From contig CP034537.1 in the NCBI GenBank assembly GCA_004000515.1, forward strand, positions 5,346,001-5,410,000: DNA of 64,000 bases, written 5' to 3'. The notes under the pieces are model-generated. The model did no database searches. It was not told the DNA's origin and worked only from the letters and a program-made list of their open reading frames with translations. The DNA is from Pseudomonas poae (GTDB lineage Bacteria; Pseudomonadota; Gammaproteobacteria; Pseudomonadales; Pseudomonadaceae). Below, piece by piece: positions 43,354 to 53,900 of this stretch (position 1 is the stretch's first letter; each line of letters begins with the position of its first letter). The position numbers were made by a program, and so were the translations under genes.

Positions 43354-43664
43354 TCAGCGGATCCAATGCCCTTCACGCCAGTACCAGTTGGGACCGCGTG
43401 ATTCCCAGTGGCCAGGCTCCCAACGTGCATTGTGCATCACCGGCTGCCAGTGGCCGGGCACCCAGGCATAGGCACCACGCTCCCACTGCCAGTGGCCACG
43501 GTCCCAGGCGTAACCTGGACGTTGCGCGGGGATCACTTCGACACGCTCGCCGGCGGCGCCTGGCGAATGATGACTTCAGTCTCGGCAAAGCTTGGCGTAC
43601 TCACAAACGCGGCAAGGACCAGTGGGGCAAGCAAGGCAAAACGCAATTTGGCCAGGGGTCTCAT
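43354..43664 (-). CDS. YXWGXW/WXXGXW-repeat secreted protein, one frameshift
   Basis: The ATG at 43664 opens a signal peptide (MRPLAKLRFALLAPLVLAAF). The mature part has four or five short aromatic repeats: GYAWDRGHWQWERG, YAWVPGHWQPV, ARWEPGHWESRG and WYWREGHWIR. One base is missing around 43550-43556, between RQAPP and ERVEVIPAQRP. Corrected length is 103 aa. These repeat proteins are small, secreted and of unknown function. It lies directly upstream of the sigma operon on the same strand. Confidence 0.75.
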
Positions 43665-43889
43665 GGCAACTCCTTCATGCAACGAACGAAAGTGCAGGTT
43701 GCTGATGGGTTGAACGGCGAGTGCTGAAAAATCCGTCGCGCAATACGTGGATTTTTTTCAGGGCTGTGGTCGAGGGCAGTATTGCCCAGGGGATGGCAGG
43801 ACTTGATGAAATGTTTGAAAGCCACGCGACGGATTTACCCGTGCGGCTACGTTGAAGGTGTAACGCAGGTAAATCCAAGAGGAAACATC

Positions 43890-44030
43890 ATGTACCGCCG
43901 ACTTTCCATGCTGGTTGCCGCACTGCTGATCGTCAGCCTCAGCGGCTGCATTATCCTGCCGGAACACCGCCATTGCTGCTGGCGTTATTACGGCGCGAAC
44001 GACACCCCCACCCACATGGCCAACAGTTAA
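43890..44030 (+). CDS. Very small lipoprotein, 46 aa
   Basis: MYRRLSMLVAALLIVSLSGC is a lipoprotein signal with a clear lipobox, leaving about 27 residues rich in His and Cys (EHRHCCWRYYG). AGAGGA lies 7 bases before the ATG. The His/Cys content hints at metal contact but is not proof. Its stop overlaps the stop of the DUF1652 gene by 4 bases. Confidence 0.68.
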   Translation: MYRRLSMLVAALLIVSLSGCIILPEHRHCCWRYYGANDTPTHMANS

Positions 44031-44275
44031 CCGACCGCCGCAAAACCTCGGCGCCCGGCCTTGATCTCGGTACGCAGTTCACCGATAAGGTTTGAGATGG
44101 AACGGATGCTGTCCAAACCCTCGGGAGACACACGGGTCAGCAGCAGGTCGACACGACCCGATTCCGGTTCGAAGATGCTGATGCGCAGCGAACCATCGAT
44201 GTTCTGCGTGCAATCGCAAGCCAATGGCAGAAAACCCGAAGCCATGATGCGACTGAATTCGGCGATTGAAATCAT
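44027..44275 (-). CDS. DUF1652 protein, 82 aa
   Basis: The start MISIAEFSRIMASGFLPLAC and the core FEPESGRVDLLLTRVSPEGL ... ISNLIGELR match the Pseudomonas DUF1652 family as I recall it. It is a small cytoplasmic protein with no known function. The ATG at 44275 is preferred over one three codons upstream. Confidence 0.78.
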   Translation of the reverse strand: MISIAEFSRIMASGFLPLACDCTQNIDGSLRISIFEPESGRVDLLLTRVSPEGLDSIRSISNLIGELRTEIKAGRRGFAAVG

Positions 44276-44517
44276 GCTCCGCACCCTCCCCGGGCTCCAC
44301 CCAGTCGTTGTGATGCAAGCAGAGTAGATCAGGTTTCAGGGGCAATCTAGCCAATCGTTCAAAAGTGCCAATCACGCCTCATTTTGCCCCAAAACCGCCG
44401 AAACACTGGCGCCAAAAAAGCCTTCGGGCAACCTCTTGTCTGTCCGCCGGGGAAGACTTGACTCCTGGCTCAGATCACAAGACGCTCTGGCTTTTGGCCA
44501 CTCCGTGAGCATCGCCC

Positions 44518-45456
44518 ATGAGCATCGAACCTCCGAGCCAGCCCTACAGCGACGTGTACAAGACCTTGCTGGAATCGACCAAGGCCATCCCCTGGCGCAT
44601 CGATTGGCAAACCATGACCTTCAGCTACATCGGCCCGCAAATCGAGATGCTGCTGGGCTGGACGCCACAAAGCTGGATCAGTGTGGACGACTGGGTCGAA
44701 CGCATGCACCCGGATGACCGTGAATACGTGGTGAATTTCTGCGTGTCCCAATCCCGTGCCGGAGTGGATCACGAGGCGGACTATCGCGCATTGACGGTGA
44801 ATGGCGACTACGTGTGGATCCGCGATGTGGTGCATGTAGTGCGCAAGGACGGCGAAGTCGAGGCACTGATCGGATTTATGTTCGATATCAGCGAACGCAA
44901 GAAGACCGAGGAGCACCTGGTGCGTTTGCAAAAGCAACTTGAGGAATATTCCTACCAGGACGGCCTCACCGGCATCGCCAACCGGCGCATGTTCGACACC
45001 GTGCTGGAGCGAGAATGGGCCAGCGCCCAGCGTAGCCAGTTACCGTTATCGCTGATCATCCTCGATATCGACTTTTTCAAGCAGTACAACGACCACTACG
45101 GCCACATCAAAGGTGACGAATGCCTACGCCAAGTGGCGAACACGCTGTCGAAGGCGGCCAACCGGCCACGGGACTTCATTGCACGTATCGGCGGCGAAGA
45201 ATTCGTCTGGTTGCTCCCGGAGACTGACGCGGCATCGGCCAGGCAAGTGGCACAGCGATGTCTGCACCTGGTGCGCCAACAGCAGATCGAACACGGTTTT
45301 TCGCCGGTATCGAACCTGTTGACCCTCAGCTTGGGCGTCGGTACCCGAATCGTCCTGCCCGATAGCCCAACCCTGGGTTTTGTCGAAGAAGTCGACAAAT
45401 TGCTGTACCAGGCCAAGCGCAATGGGCGGATGCGCGCGGAGTATGCCGAGGGTTAA
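44518..45456 (+). CDS. PAS-GGDEF diguanylate cyclase
   Basis: A 312-aa cytoplasmic protein that should make cyclic di-GMP. A PAS_3 domain (residues about 25-130, WRIDWQTMTFSYIGP ... IGFMFDISERK) is joined by a helix (TEEHLVRLQKQLEEYSYQDGLTGIANRR) to a GGDEF domain. The active-site loop is GGEEF (near residue 225), so it should be active. RPRD five residues before it is the RxxD inhibitory site for product feedback. No membrane segment. Intact, followed by a terminator. Confidence 0.94.
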   Translation: MSIEPPSQPYSDVYKTLLESTKAIPWRIDWQTMTFSYIGPQIEMLLGWTPQSWISVDDWVERMHPDDREYVVNFCVSQSRAGVDHEADYRALTVNGDYVWIRDVVHVVRKDGEVEALIGFMFDISERKKTEEHLVRLQKQLEEYSYQDGLTGIANRRMFDTVLEREWASAQRSQLPLSLIILDIDFFKQYNDHYGHIKGDECLRQVANTLSKAANRPRDFIARIGGEEFVWLLPETDAASARQVAQRCLHLVRQQQIEHGFSPVSNLLTLSLGVGTRIVLPDSPTLGFVEEVDKLLYQAKRNGRMRAEYAEG

Positions 45457-45487
45457 CTTTGACGCAAAGGTCAAATAACAGGCAAAA

Positions 45488-45523
45488 AAAATCCCAAGTA
45501 GCTGATGGAAACTTGGGATTTAA
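45488..45523 (+). terminator. Terminator after the diguanylate cyclase
   Basis: A stem aaatcccaagt / acttgggattt with a loop of about 12 bases lies some 30 bases after the GGDEF stop. It is A-rich on the left and only short of T on the right, so it may act in either direction. Confidence 0.6.
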
Positions 45524-45719
45524 AAATGCATAAACCGTGGGAGGTGAACGCCCGGCAATAATAACGATTGTAAAAAGCCGTAACAAGACTATTTCATTCC
45601 TTTCGTCGGATTAAAACAGTCGTAAGTCATTCAATAACCACATATTTTTTAAGGTGGCGGAGAATATAAGTGCCACTTTTGGTGCAACTATCACCGTTAT
45701 TTCCACTAATAAAAAGTGG

Positions 45720-45975
45720 TTATTGGTTTGCACTTTCCGCACTGTAATCATTTGAACCCTCGCACACCCTGCGAATTTCCAGGTTATTCGACCGCACCGA
45801 ACGCGCCACGCTTTCCACTTGCCTACACAGTGCCAAGCGCTGGTTAGCCTCCTCACGCTCGCGGTCCACTTGGGCGTTGAACCGCACAAAATAAACCCCA
45901 GCAAAACCGCAGCGCACAGCACGCCGACCACAAAGTAGCGAAAGCTGTTGGACGACGAGTCGTTTGGGGGTGCAT
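45720..45975 (-). CDS. Small membrane protein with periplasmic or cytoplasmic coil, 85 aa, two frameshifts
   Basis: No single open frame shows this gene. From the ATG at 45973-45975, adding one C to the run at 45966-45970 and one G to the GGGG about 75 bases further on gives exactly 86 codons. The protein would read NDSSSNSFRYFVVGVLCAAVLLG (one membrane segment) and then VRFNAQVDREREEANQRLAL, a likely coiled coil, ending SNDYSAESANQ at the TAA. The coherent topology supports it, but it rests on two corrections. Function unknown. Confidence 0.55.
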
Positions 45976-46067
45976 GATCCTGGGGCGCCCTGCTCTATCT
46001 GCGATGAAGCGCGCAATTGTATGCAAATTGAAACACAGTGATTGTCGTGGTTTTGTAAAAACCCGGA

Positions 46068-46975
46068 CTACAACGTCTCCCCATGTTGCTGGCGTCGGAA
46101 CTGCCCCGGCGCCAGGCCATGAGCCTGCGGAAGCACCGAGAAAAGTAGGCCTCATCGGTGAAGCCGCAGCGGTGGGCGATAGCGCCGATCATTTGCGCAC
46201 TGTTGAGCAACAAGGTGCGCGCCAGTTGCATGCGGCGGTCAAGCACCAACTGGGAGAAGGGTTTGCCGGTTTCCTTGCGCAGCAGGTGGGTCAGGTAGTT
46301 CGGCGAGAGAAACGCAGCGGCAGCGGTGTCGGTGAGGTTAAGGCTCGGCTCATGCAGATGCTCGCGGATGTAACCCTGCACCCGCGCCAGGGCATCCTTG
46401 CGCCCGCGTCGCGTGGCGTTATTGGCGGCAAAGGCCTGCAACGGCTCGGCGTATTGCTCACACACCAGGCCGATCAATTGGAACAGGTAGCCCTTGAGAC
46501 GTTCGCGGGCGCCGAAGGTCCGCTGAGCGTCGAGGCTGCGCATGTGGGTGAGCCAGGTTTGCACCTCTGCGAAGGCCGCGTCGTCAAGGATGAAATCCAA
46601 CTGTTCCTGGAAGCGAAACGGCGACAACTCCGGGGCCTGGCCGATGGGAATATCTTCCAGGTCCAACGGATCGCAGGTCAGTTGCGGCAGGAAAAACGCC
46701 TGGCTGAAATTGATCAGCATGAACTCGCCATCCTCGGGATGGGGAATCACATGCAGGCGATGGGGCAGGATAAACGCCAGGGCCTTGCGCGGAAACGGCC
46801 GTACCGCGCCGCCAATATGCTGCACGGTGTCGCCGCCGAGGTTGATCTGGATCTGGAAGTACTCATGGCGATGGGGACTGGTCAGCGCCGCCCGCCCGCG
46901 TTTATCGCGGATGTAAAAGTCGGGGCGGTCGCTGCGTTGTTCCATGCCGTAAGTGGTGACGCGGGTGCCTGGCAT
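46068..46975 (-). CDS. AraC-family regulator, one frameshift near the 3' end
   Basis: The N-terminal part is a cupin-type sensor (HRHEYFQIQINLGGDTVQH), the C-terminal part has two helix-turn-helix motifs (LNLTDTAAAAFLSPNYLTHLLRK; MIGAIAHRCGFTDEAYFSRCFR). One G is missing near 46124; corrected, the end is RAHGLAPGQFRRQQHGETL and the length 302 aa. Without correction the frame runs on to 45995 through unrelated residues. The FAH hydrolase gene ends 36 bases upstream on the same strand. Confidence 0.85.
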
Positions 46976-47011
46976 AACGGTCTCTCGGGTGGCCTGGGCA
47001 CCACTGTAGCC

Positions 47012-47707
47012 TCAACCCCAGCCGAGGGTGAAACGCAACTCGCCAATGCCGTCGATGCCGGCGGTGACTTCATCACCCGGCTGCAACGCGCCGACGCCCG
47101 CTGGCGTACCGGTGAAGATCAGGTCGCCGGCCTTGAGGGCAACGGACTTGGAGGCATGGCTGATCACCTCGCTGACCGACCAGATCTGGTCCGCCAGATC
47201 GCCCAACTGGCGCTGCTCGCCGTTCACGTTGAGCCAGATTTTCCCGCTGGATGGGTGCCCTACTGCGCTCACCGGTTGCAACGGGATGCTGGGTGCGGAC
47301 TCATCAAACGCCTTGGCCCATTCCCACGGACGTGAGAACTTTTTCGCCTGGGCTTGCAGGTCGCGGCGCGTCAGGTCGATACCGACGCCATACCCCCATA
47401 TGTGGGAAAACGCCTGTCCCGGGCTGATATCCACCCCGTCCTTGCCGATGGCCACCACCAGTTCCACTTCATGGTGTAAGTCGCTGGTCAGTGGCGGGTA
47501 CGCGATCACACCTTGCGCCGGTACGACCGCGTCCGCCGGTTTCATAAAGAAGAATGGCGGTTCGCGATCCGGGTCATGCCCCATCTCCCGGGCGTGTTCA
47601 CTATAGTTGCGGCCCACACAGAACACGCGACGCAATGGGAAACGTGCATCGCTGCCCTTCACGGCAATGGATGGAATGTGCGCGGGGGTGATTACGTAGT
47701 CAGTCAT
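47012..47707 (-). CDS. Fumarylacetoacetate hydrolase-family protein
   Basis: A 231-aa single-domain FAH protein, most like fumarylpyruvate or acylpyruvate hydrolases that act at the end of aromatic-ring pathways. Family marks are FCVGRNYSEHAREMG, the metal-binding HHEVELVVAIGKDG and GDLIFTGTPAGVGALQPGD. No gentisate or homogentisate dioxygenase is next to it, so the pathway is open. Intact. Confidence 0.88.
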   Translation of the reverse strand: MTDYVITPAHIPSIAVKGSDARFPLRRVFCVGRNYSEHAREMGHDPDREPPFFFMKPADAVVPAQGVIAYPPLTSDLHHEVELVVAIGKDGVDISPGQAFSHIWGYGVGIDLTRRDLQAQAKKFSRPWEWAKAFDESAPSIPLQPVSAVGHPSSGKIWLNVNGEQRQLGDLADQIWSVSEVISHASKSVALKAGDLIFTGTPAGVGALQPGDEVTAGIDGIGELRFTLGWG

Positions 47708-47812
47708 GGCCTGTGCCTCTTCGTTTACCTGGCGCCAGTATGGCGAGGGGCGCTGGCGCGAAGTTGGACAGGCTTACGCAGATTTTGCACTGGCCGGTGC
47801 AAAGCGCTCCGG

Positions 47813-48148
47813 CTATTTGCGCGCGACCTTGTAGCGCACGCAATCCTGGTAGAAACCCTGGCGGATCGCTTCGGGTTTAAGCCGTGAACGGCTGTCGTAG
47901 GTCTGTTCGGTGATGCCCATGGCCATCATGCGCATCCACGATTTGTTGAACTTCATGGTCTGGATCTTCTGTCGCGCCGCGTACAGCGACACGCCCGACA
48001 GCTTGAGTTCCTGGGCCCTGGCCGCGGTGCCCGCGCCCCAGCTGCACATGTACTTGTCACCCTCGCGCAGCTCCCGTGCCTGCACGGCAGCCGCGCCGCC
48101 AGCCAGGGAGCAGGCGATCAGCATGATTCCAACATTGCGCATTTGCAT
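47813..48148 (-). CDS. Secreted conserved hypothetical protein, 111 aa
   Basis: A signal peptide (MRNVGIMLIACSLAGGAAAVQA) is followed by a domain with two cysteines (KYMCSWGAG; FYQDCVRYK) that may form a disulfide. Starts at 48148 (ATG), 48142 (ATG) or 48154 (GTG) are possible; an aggtgggg sequence upstream serves either ATG. No recognised family. Confidence 0.6.
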   Translation of the reverse strand: MQMRNVGIMLIACSLAGGAAAVQARELREGDKYMCSWGAGTAARAQELKLSGVSLYAARQKIQTMKFNKSWMRMMAMGITEQTYDSRSRLKPEAIRQGFYQDCVRYKVARK

Positions 48149-48223
48149 CCCCACCTAACCACCTGAAAATAAAAGCGATTCTGGCGAGGATTTTTGTTAC
48201 AAAGGGGCCATTAAATTGCCTTA

Positions 48224-50724
48224 CTACCACTGATAGGTCGCACTCGCCTGCACCGTGCGCTGTGAGCCATACCAGCACCACGAGTAGGAATAGCAGGACG
48301 CAACGTACTCTTTATTCGCCAGGTTGGTGGCGTTAAGGGCCAGGCGCAGGTTGTCCTTGAGGCTGGTGATATTCGGGATGTCGTAGTGCACCGCCGCGTC
48401 GAACAACGTGTAGCCCGGCACTTTCAAGGTGTTGGCGGTATCGCCCCACGACGAACCGATATACCGCGCACCGGCACCGACACCAAAGCCCTTGAGGTTG
48501 CCATCGTGGAAGGTGTAGTCGGCCCAGGCCGACGCGGTGTGACGAGGCACGGCGTAGGTCGTGGTGCCTTGCGCTGAAAGCACCGGGCCGACGCCGACGT
48601 CACCGATGGGCGCATAACGCACGGTGTTGTTGGACTTGCTGATGCGGTTGTCCAGGTAGGCATAGGCAGCCGTGATATCCAAATTGTCGTTGAGGCTTGC
48701 CTTGCCTTCCAGCTCGAAGCCACGGGATTGCACTTCGCCATCCTGACTTTGGCAACGACCGCTGCCACACAGGTGGGTAGGGTCCGGGTCGGTGGTCAGT
48801 ACGTTGGTCTGGCGCAGGTCGAAGATCGCGGCGGTAATAAAGCTGTTGCTGCCCGGCGGCTGGTACTTGATGCCAATTTCGTACTGCTTGCCTTCGGTTG
48901 GCTTGAACACTGAACCGCCAAAGCCAGTGCCTGACTGCGGGTTGAAAGACTCGGAGTAGCTGGCATACGGCGCGAGGCCATTATCGAACAGATAGACCAG
49001 GCCGATGCGCCCCGTAAAGGCCTTGCTGTCCAGGGAAGACTTGCTCTTGGCACCGGTGCGGATAGTCTGCGTGCTGCTATCGGTGCTGGCCCAGTCATAC
49101 CGACCGCCGAGCAACAGCACCCACTTGTCCCACTTCATCTGCTCTTGCAGGTACACACCGGTCTGTTCGCTGCGAGACGTGCCATCAGTGGTGTACGCCG
49201 GCACCGGCACAGCGGCGCCATACACCGGATCGAAAATATCCAGGGTTGGCCCGGCCTTGTACACACCGGAGCCCGACAGCGTGTCGGTGTTGGTGTACTG
49301 ATAGTCGAGCCCCATCAGCAACGTGTGCTGCAACGGGCCCGTATCGAATTTTGCCTGCACCTGGTTATCGAGGGTGTAGGCATCCATGTCGACATCGGTG
49401 GCGATGGTCGAGCGCTGGATGGTGCGGTAGTCCGGCATCAGGATGTTGCTGTAAAGGCTGCGGTACTGCCCTTCGCTGCGCAGGTAGCGCGCATTTTGTC
49501 GCACGGTCCAGACGTCGTCGAAGTGATGTTCAAAGGCATAGCCGATGGAGTAATACTCGCGATCACTCTTCTCGAAGTTCTTCTCGCCATCATAGAAATC
49601 CACATCGATGCTACGCCCGGTCGGGCTGTGCAGCACCGAGCCCCAGGCCGGCACCGAACCGTAGGACGCGCCCTTGGGGTCCTTCTGGAAATGCCCCAGC
49701 AGGGTCAGCGAAGTGGCGTCATCCGGGCGCCAGGTAAACGCGGTGGACAGCGACTGGCGACGCGTCTCGGTGTGTTCCACCTGGCCATCGGCATCATCGA
49801 AAAGTCCGGCAACCCGGTAGGAATACACACCCTGATCGTCAATCGGCCCGCTCAGGTCGAAGGTGGTGCGCTTCTTGTCGAAGGTGCCGTATTCCACGCC
49901 AATCTCGTGGAACGGCGTATCCAACGGGCGCTTGCTGACCATGTTGATCACACCGCTGGGCGTGCCCTGCCCGTACAACACCGACGCCGGGCCGCGCAGT
50001 ACTTCGACACGTTCCAGGTCAAAGGCATCCTTTTGCGGCAAGGCATCACGACTCGATGGCATGCGCAGGCCATCGAGGTAAGTGGCCGGGGAGAAACCAC
50101 GGATGGTCAATTGGTCGAGACGCGATGCGGTGGCGCCACGGGTCTCCGGGACCACCGCGGCGCTGTAGCGCAGGATCTGGTTGAGGCTTTCGGCGTTCTG
50201 CGCGCGCATCTGGTCTTTGGTGACAATGGAGATCGACTGAGGCGTTTCGATGATCGGGGTATCGGTCTTGGTGCCCGACAAGCTGCGGGTAGCCACATAA
50301 CCAGACACTGGCCCGGTCGGGCTCTCGGCCTGGTAGGCGCCGCTGATGGTGGTGGCCTGCAACTCCATGGCACTGCCGTTATCCGGGATGGGCTCCAGGC
50401 GATAGCGGTCGGCGGAGATCTTCAAGGCCTGCAACCCGCTGCCGGCCAGCAATTGGTTCAATGCTACGTCGGTGCCGTACTGCCCGCTCAAGCCAGCGCT
50501 GTGTTTGCCACGGGTCAGGCTTGCGTCGAAGGCCAATACCAACCCCGCCTGTTCCGCCAGGCTGTTGAGGGCCTGGCTCAAGTCACCGGCAGGGATCGAG
50601 AAGCTGCGCACCGCACTGCTGCGTTCTTCGGCGAAGGAGGACTGTACGTTCAACAGCGGCACAGCAGCAAAGCCATCGCCACTGACAAGGCCAGTGGGTG
50701 CAAGGGACGAGCAAGGCGCGACAT
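48224..50724 (-). CDS. TonB-dependent siderophore receptor with STN signalling domain, one frameshift
   Basis: An outer-membrane ferric-siderophore transporter of 833 aa. After the signal peptide comes a secretin/TonB short N-terminal (STN) domain (FSIPAGDLSQALNSLAEQAG ... SADRYRLEP), then the plug (TPIIETPQSISIVTKDQM; DLERVEVLRGPASVLYGQG) and a 22-strand barrel ending in the typical aromatic (ATYQW). The ATG at 50724 (MSRLARPLHPLALS) is out of frame by one missing G near 50666. STN domains signal to FecR/FecI-type pairs, but none is adjacent here. The siderophore is unknown; the pair of Cys near the end (SCYSYSWCWYG) is typical of ferrichrome/coprogen-type receptors. Confidence 0.88.
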
Positions 50725-50976
50725 GGGAAATCCTGCGAAATGGGGGTTTTATTAACCATGACGGCCAGGTCTGAAAATCGGGCAAGAATGAGAGCGATTT
50801 TTATTTGAGAGGTTCTGCTGCAATCAGCGGGATCGCTTTTTCATGTAGCCCTTTGAGGGGATTGTTTGCGGCTTTTACCGTCTCCGGTGAGCCGTTTCTG
50901 ATTTTTCCAACCGTTCATCCAGCCGCTATTTGCTGCGGCATTCTCCGACGCCTTGCCCTCTGCCGAGCCGTCACGG

Positions 50977-53900
50977 ATGACCAACGCTTCCCACATTACC
51001 CATATCGAATTTGAACTCGATGGTTTTCATCAGAGCCTGGCGATCTATCGCCAGCAGATGAACGCCTGGTATTCGCGTGCCTTGGATTCGGTGAGCCATG
51101 CGGCGGATATGCCGTCGTTGCTGGGGATGGATCGGGTGTTGCGGGTGGGGGATTCGCAGCGGTCGGTGAGCATGAGCGATGCTGATTTTTCGACCGTAGC
51201 CCGTTGCCCGGTGGGTGGTGAGCTGAAGATCGAGAGCAAGTTCGAGTCAGCGTACGACGTGCCGATCGGAGAGATTCCGGTGGAGGTGATCGGGCTCGAT
51301 GAATATGGCAAGGGTTCGCATCACTGCGCGGCGGGCGGGCGTTATCAGGTTCGGGTACAGGGTGGCGTTTCGGCGGAGCAAGTGGAGGCGTTGTTTGCAT
51401 CCTACGACGGGCTGACGGCGGACCTGGAGCAGTGGCTTCGCGAGCAATGGACTGGTTTCAAACCCCATTGGCAGCAATCAACCGCCAGCGCGATTGGCAG
51501 CGGCCTGCTGGCGGGTAGTTGGGGCGCGATTCACGAAGTTTGGGACAGCATCAAGCGGGTGCAGGCGATTCTTGCAGACCCGTTGAAGTACGTCGAAGAG
51601 CTGGGAGCTGAGGCGGCCAAGCTGGCACAAATCGCCACGGATGCACCCAAGGTCATGGAGCAGGCCATGTTGTTGGCCAGCGATGAAGCGGCGCTGTTCC
51701 TGATGCTGCGCACGGCAATGGTGTGGCTCGACGCGTTGCCGCCCAGTGAGATTGCCGGGGTGGCGGCGGGGTTTGTGGTGTCGTTATTGATCGACCTGGT
51801 GATTGCGGTGGTGCTGACCCTCGCGTTGCCAGCGGCGGCTGTGGCGTATTTGACGTTGCGGTTGGTCAGGTATGGCAAGCAGATCCTTAAGGCTGCAGTA
51901 GGCTTTGTTAAGGGGTTGCTGGAGATCCTGACGAAGTTTATGCAGGCGGTGGATCGCTACAAGGCGGTGGCGGTTCGCGGGATGGTGGGTGGGTTGAAGC
52001 AAGGCACGATGCAGATGCGCTGGAAGGCGCGGCAGAACGCCATGTTGAAGCACAAAGAGCACGTGGATGATGTGCCTGTTTCGGGGAAAAACCTGAACGG
52101 CGAAGCGGCTTCGAGTGCGGATAAAACAGCCAAGAATGGCTGCCCGGTGTCGATGGTGACTGGGGAGGAATTGCTCACCCTGACCGATGGTGCGCTGGAC
52201 GGGATTTTGCCGTTTGAGTGGACGCGGTTGTATCGCACCAGTGCGGTGGAAGTGGATTGCGGGTTGGGGTTTGGCTGGAGTCATTCACTGGCGCATCGGT
52301 TGGAAGTTGCGGGCGATTCGGTGGTGTGGACGGATCATGAGAATCGCTCCACCACCCTGCCCTTGCCCTCTTCTGCTCGGCCTGCGATCACCAATAGCTT
52401 GGCAGAGGCGGCGATTTATCTGGGCGATTTGCCGGATGAGTTGGTGCTGGCTCAAGCCTCGCGTTTCTACCACTTCGTCAAGGGTTCGCTGACGGCAATC
52501 AGCGATGCCTACGGCAATCGGCTGCGTATTTCCCGGGACTATTTGGGGCGTATCGAGCGGGTGTCTAACGGAGTCGGACGCTCGCTGTTTTTGCGGTATT
52601 CGTCGGACCGCATCGTTTCGGTGGACTATCAGATTCAACGGGCAAAGGGTTATGAGCCCTACGTCTGGGTCACTGAGCAAAGTGTTTTTTCCTACGCCTA
52701 CGACGACCTTGGACGGTTGGTTTCGGCGACCAATGCCGTCGGCGAAAGTGAGACTTACCGGTACGACGAGCAACACATCATTCTTGAGCGCGGCTTGGCC
52801 GGTGGGGCGAGTTTCTTCTGGGAGTGGGAACGGTCTAGCAAGGCGGCGCGATGTGTCCGGCATTGGGCGACTTTTTCCCAGATGGACACGCGGTATGCCT
52901 GGGGCGATAACGGCCGCGTCACGGTGTTTAACGCCGATGGCAGCCAGGAAGTTTATGTACATGATCAGCGGGCGCGGTTGGTGCAGCGCGTTGATCCGGA
53001 TGGCGCCGAGCACTTCAAATCCTACGACGACAAGGGCCGGCTGACGGTTGAGCAAGACCCGCTCGGAGCGGTGACGGCGTATCAATACGACGAAGCTGGG
53101 CGTTTGGTGGCGTTGTTTCCCGGAGATGATGAGCCAACGACCTACGAACACGACAACGGGTTCGTACGGGTTGTGCGGCGTGGTGAAGCAGTCTGGAAAT
53201 ACGAGCGTAATGATCAGGGCGATGTCACGCGCAAGATTGATCCTGATGGGCACATTACGGATTACACCTACAACAAACACGGACAGCTGATTGGGGTTTG
53301 GTATCCCGATCACAGTAGCCAACGGCTGGTGTGGAATGAGCGTGGGCAGCTTGTTGAAGAGCAACTGCCCAATGGTGGCATCAAGCGTTATCGCTATGAC
53401 GATGTTGGGCGGCAGATTGCTCGCGAAGACGAACATGGCGCGCTGACCCAATATCAGTGGGATGGCGTTGGACGGTTGGTGCGTGTGGTGCTTCCAGGCG
53501 GCGCTTGTCGGGAATACAGCTACAACCCTTACGGAAAGATCACGGCTGAGCGCGATGAACTCGGGCGCGTGACCCGCTACGAATATGCGGATGGCTTGCA
53601 CCTGATCAGCCGTCGCATCAACGCGGACGGCACCCAGGTCAAATACCGCTACGACAACGTTCGGTTGTTGCTGACCGAGATTGAAAACGAAGTCGGCGAA
53701 GTCTATGCACTGCAATATCACCCTAATGGCCTGATCCAGCAGGAAACCGGCTTCGACGGCCAACGCACCGCCTACGTTTACGACCTCAACGGCAACCTGC
53801 AAGAAAAGACTGAATACGGCGATGACGGCAGTCAGCTCGTCACCTGCTACGAGCGTGATCATGCCGGGCGACTCGTACGAAAAACCCTTCCCGACAGCAG

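Noticed and set aside
45974..47335. Open frame of 453 codons on the plus strand
   Set aside because: It covers both an AraC gene and part of the FAH gene on the other strand, each with strong motifs; a single real gene would not.
49145..50755. Open frame of 536 codons opposite the TonB receptor
   Set aside because: Antisense shadow of a receptor with clear STN, plug and barrel domains.
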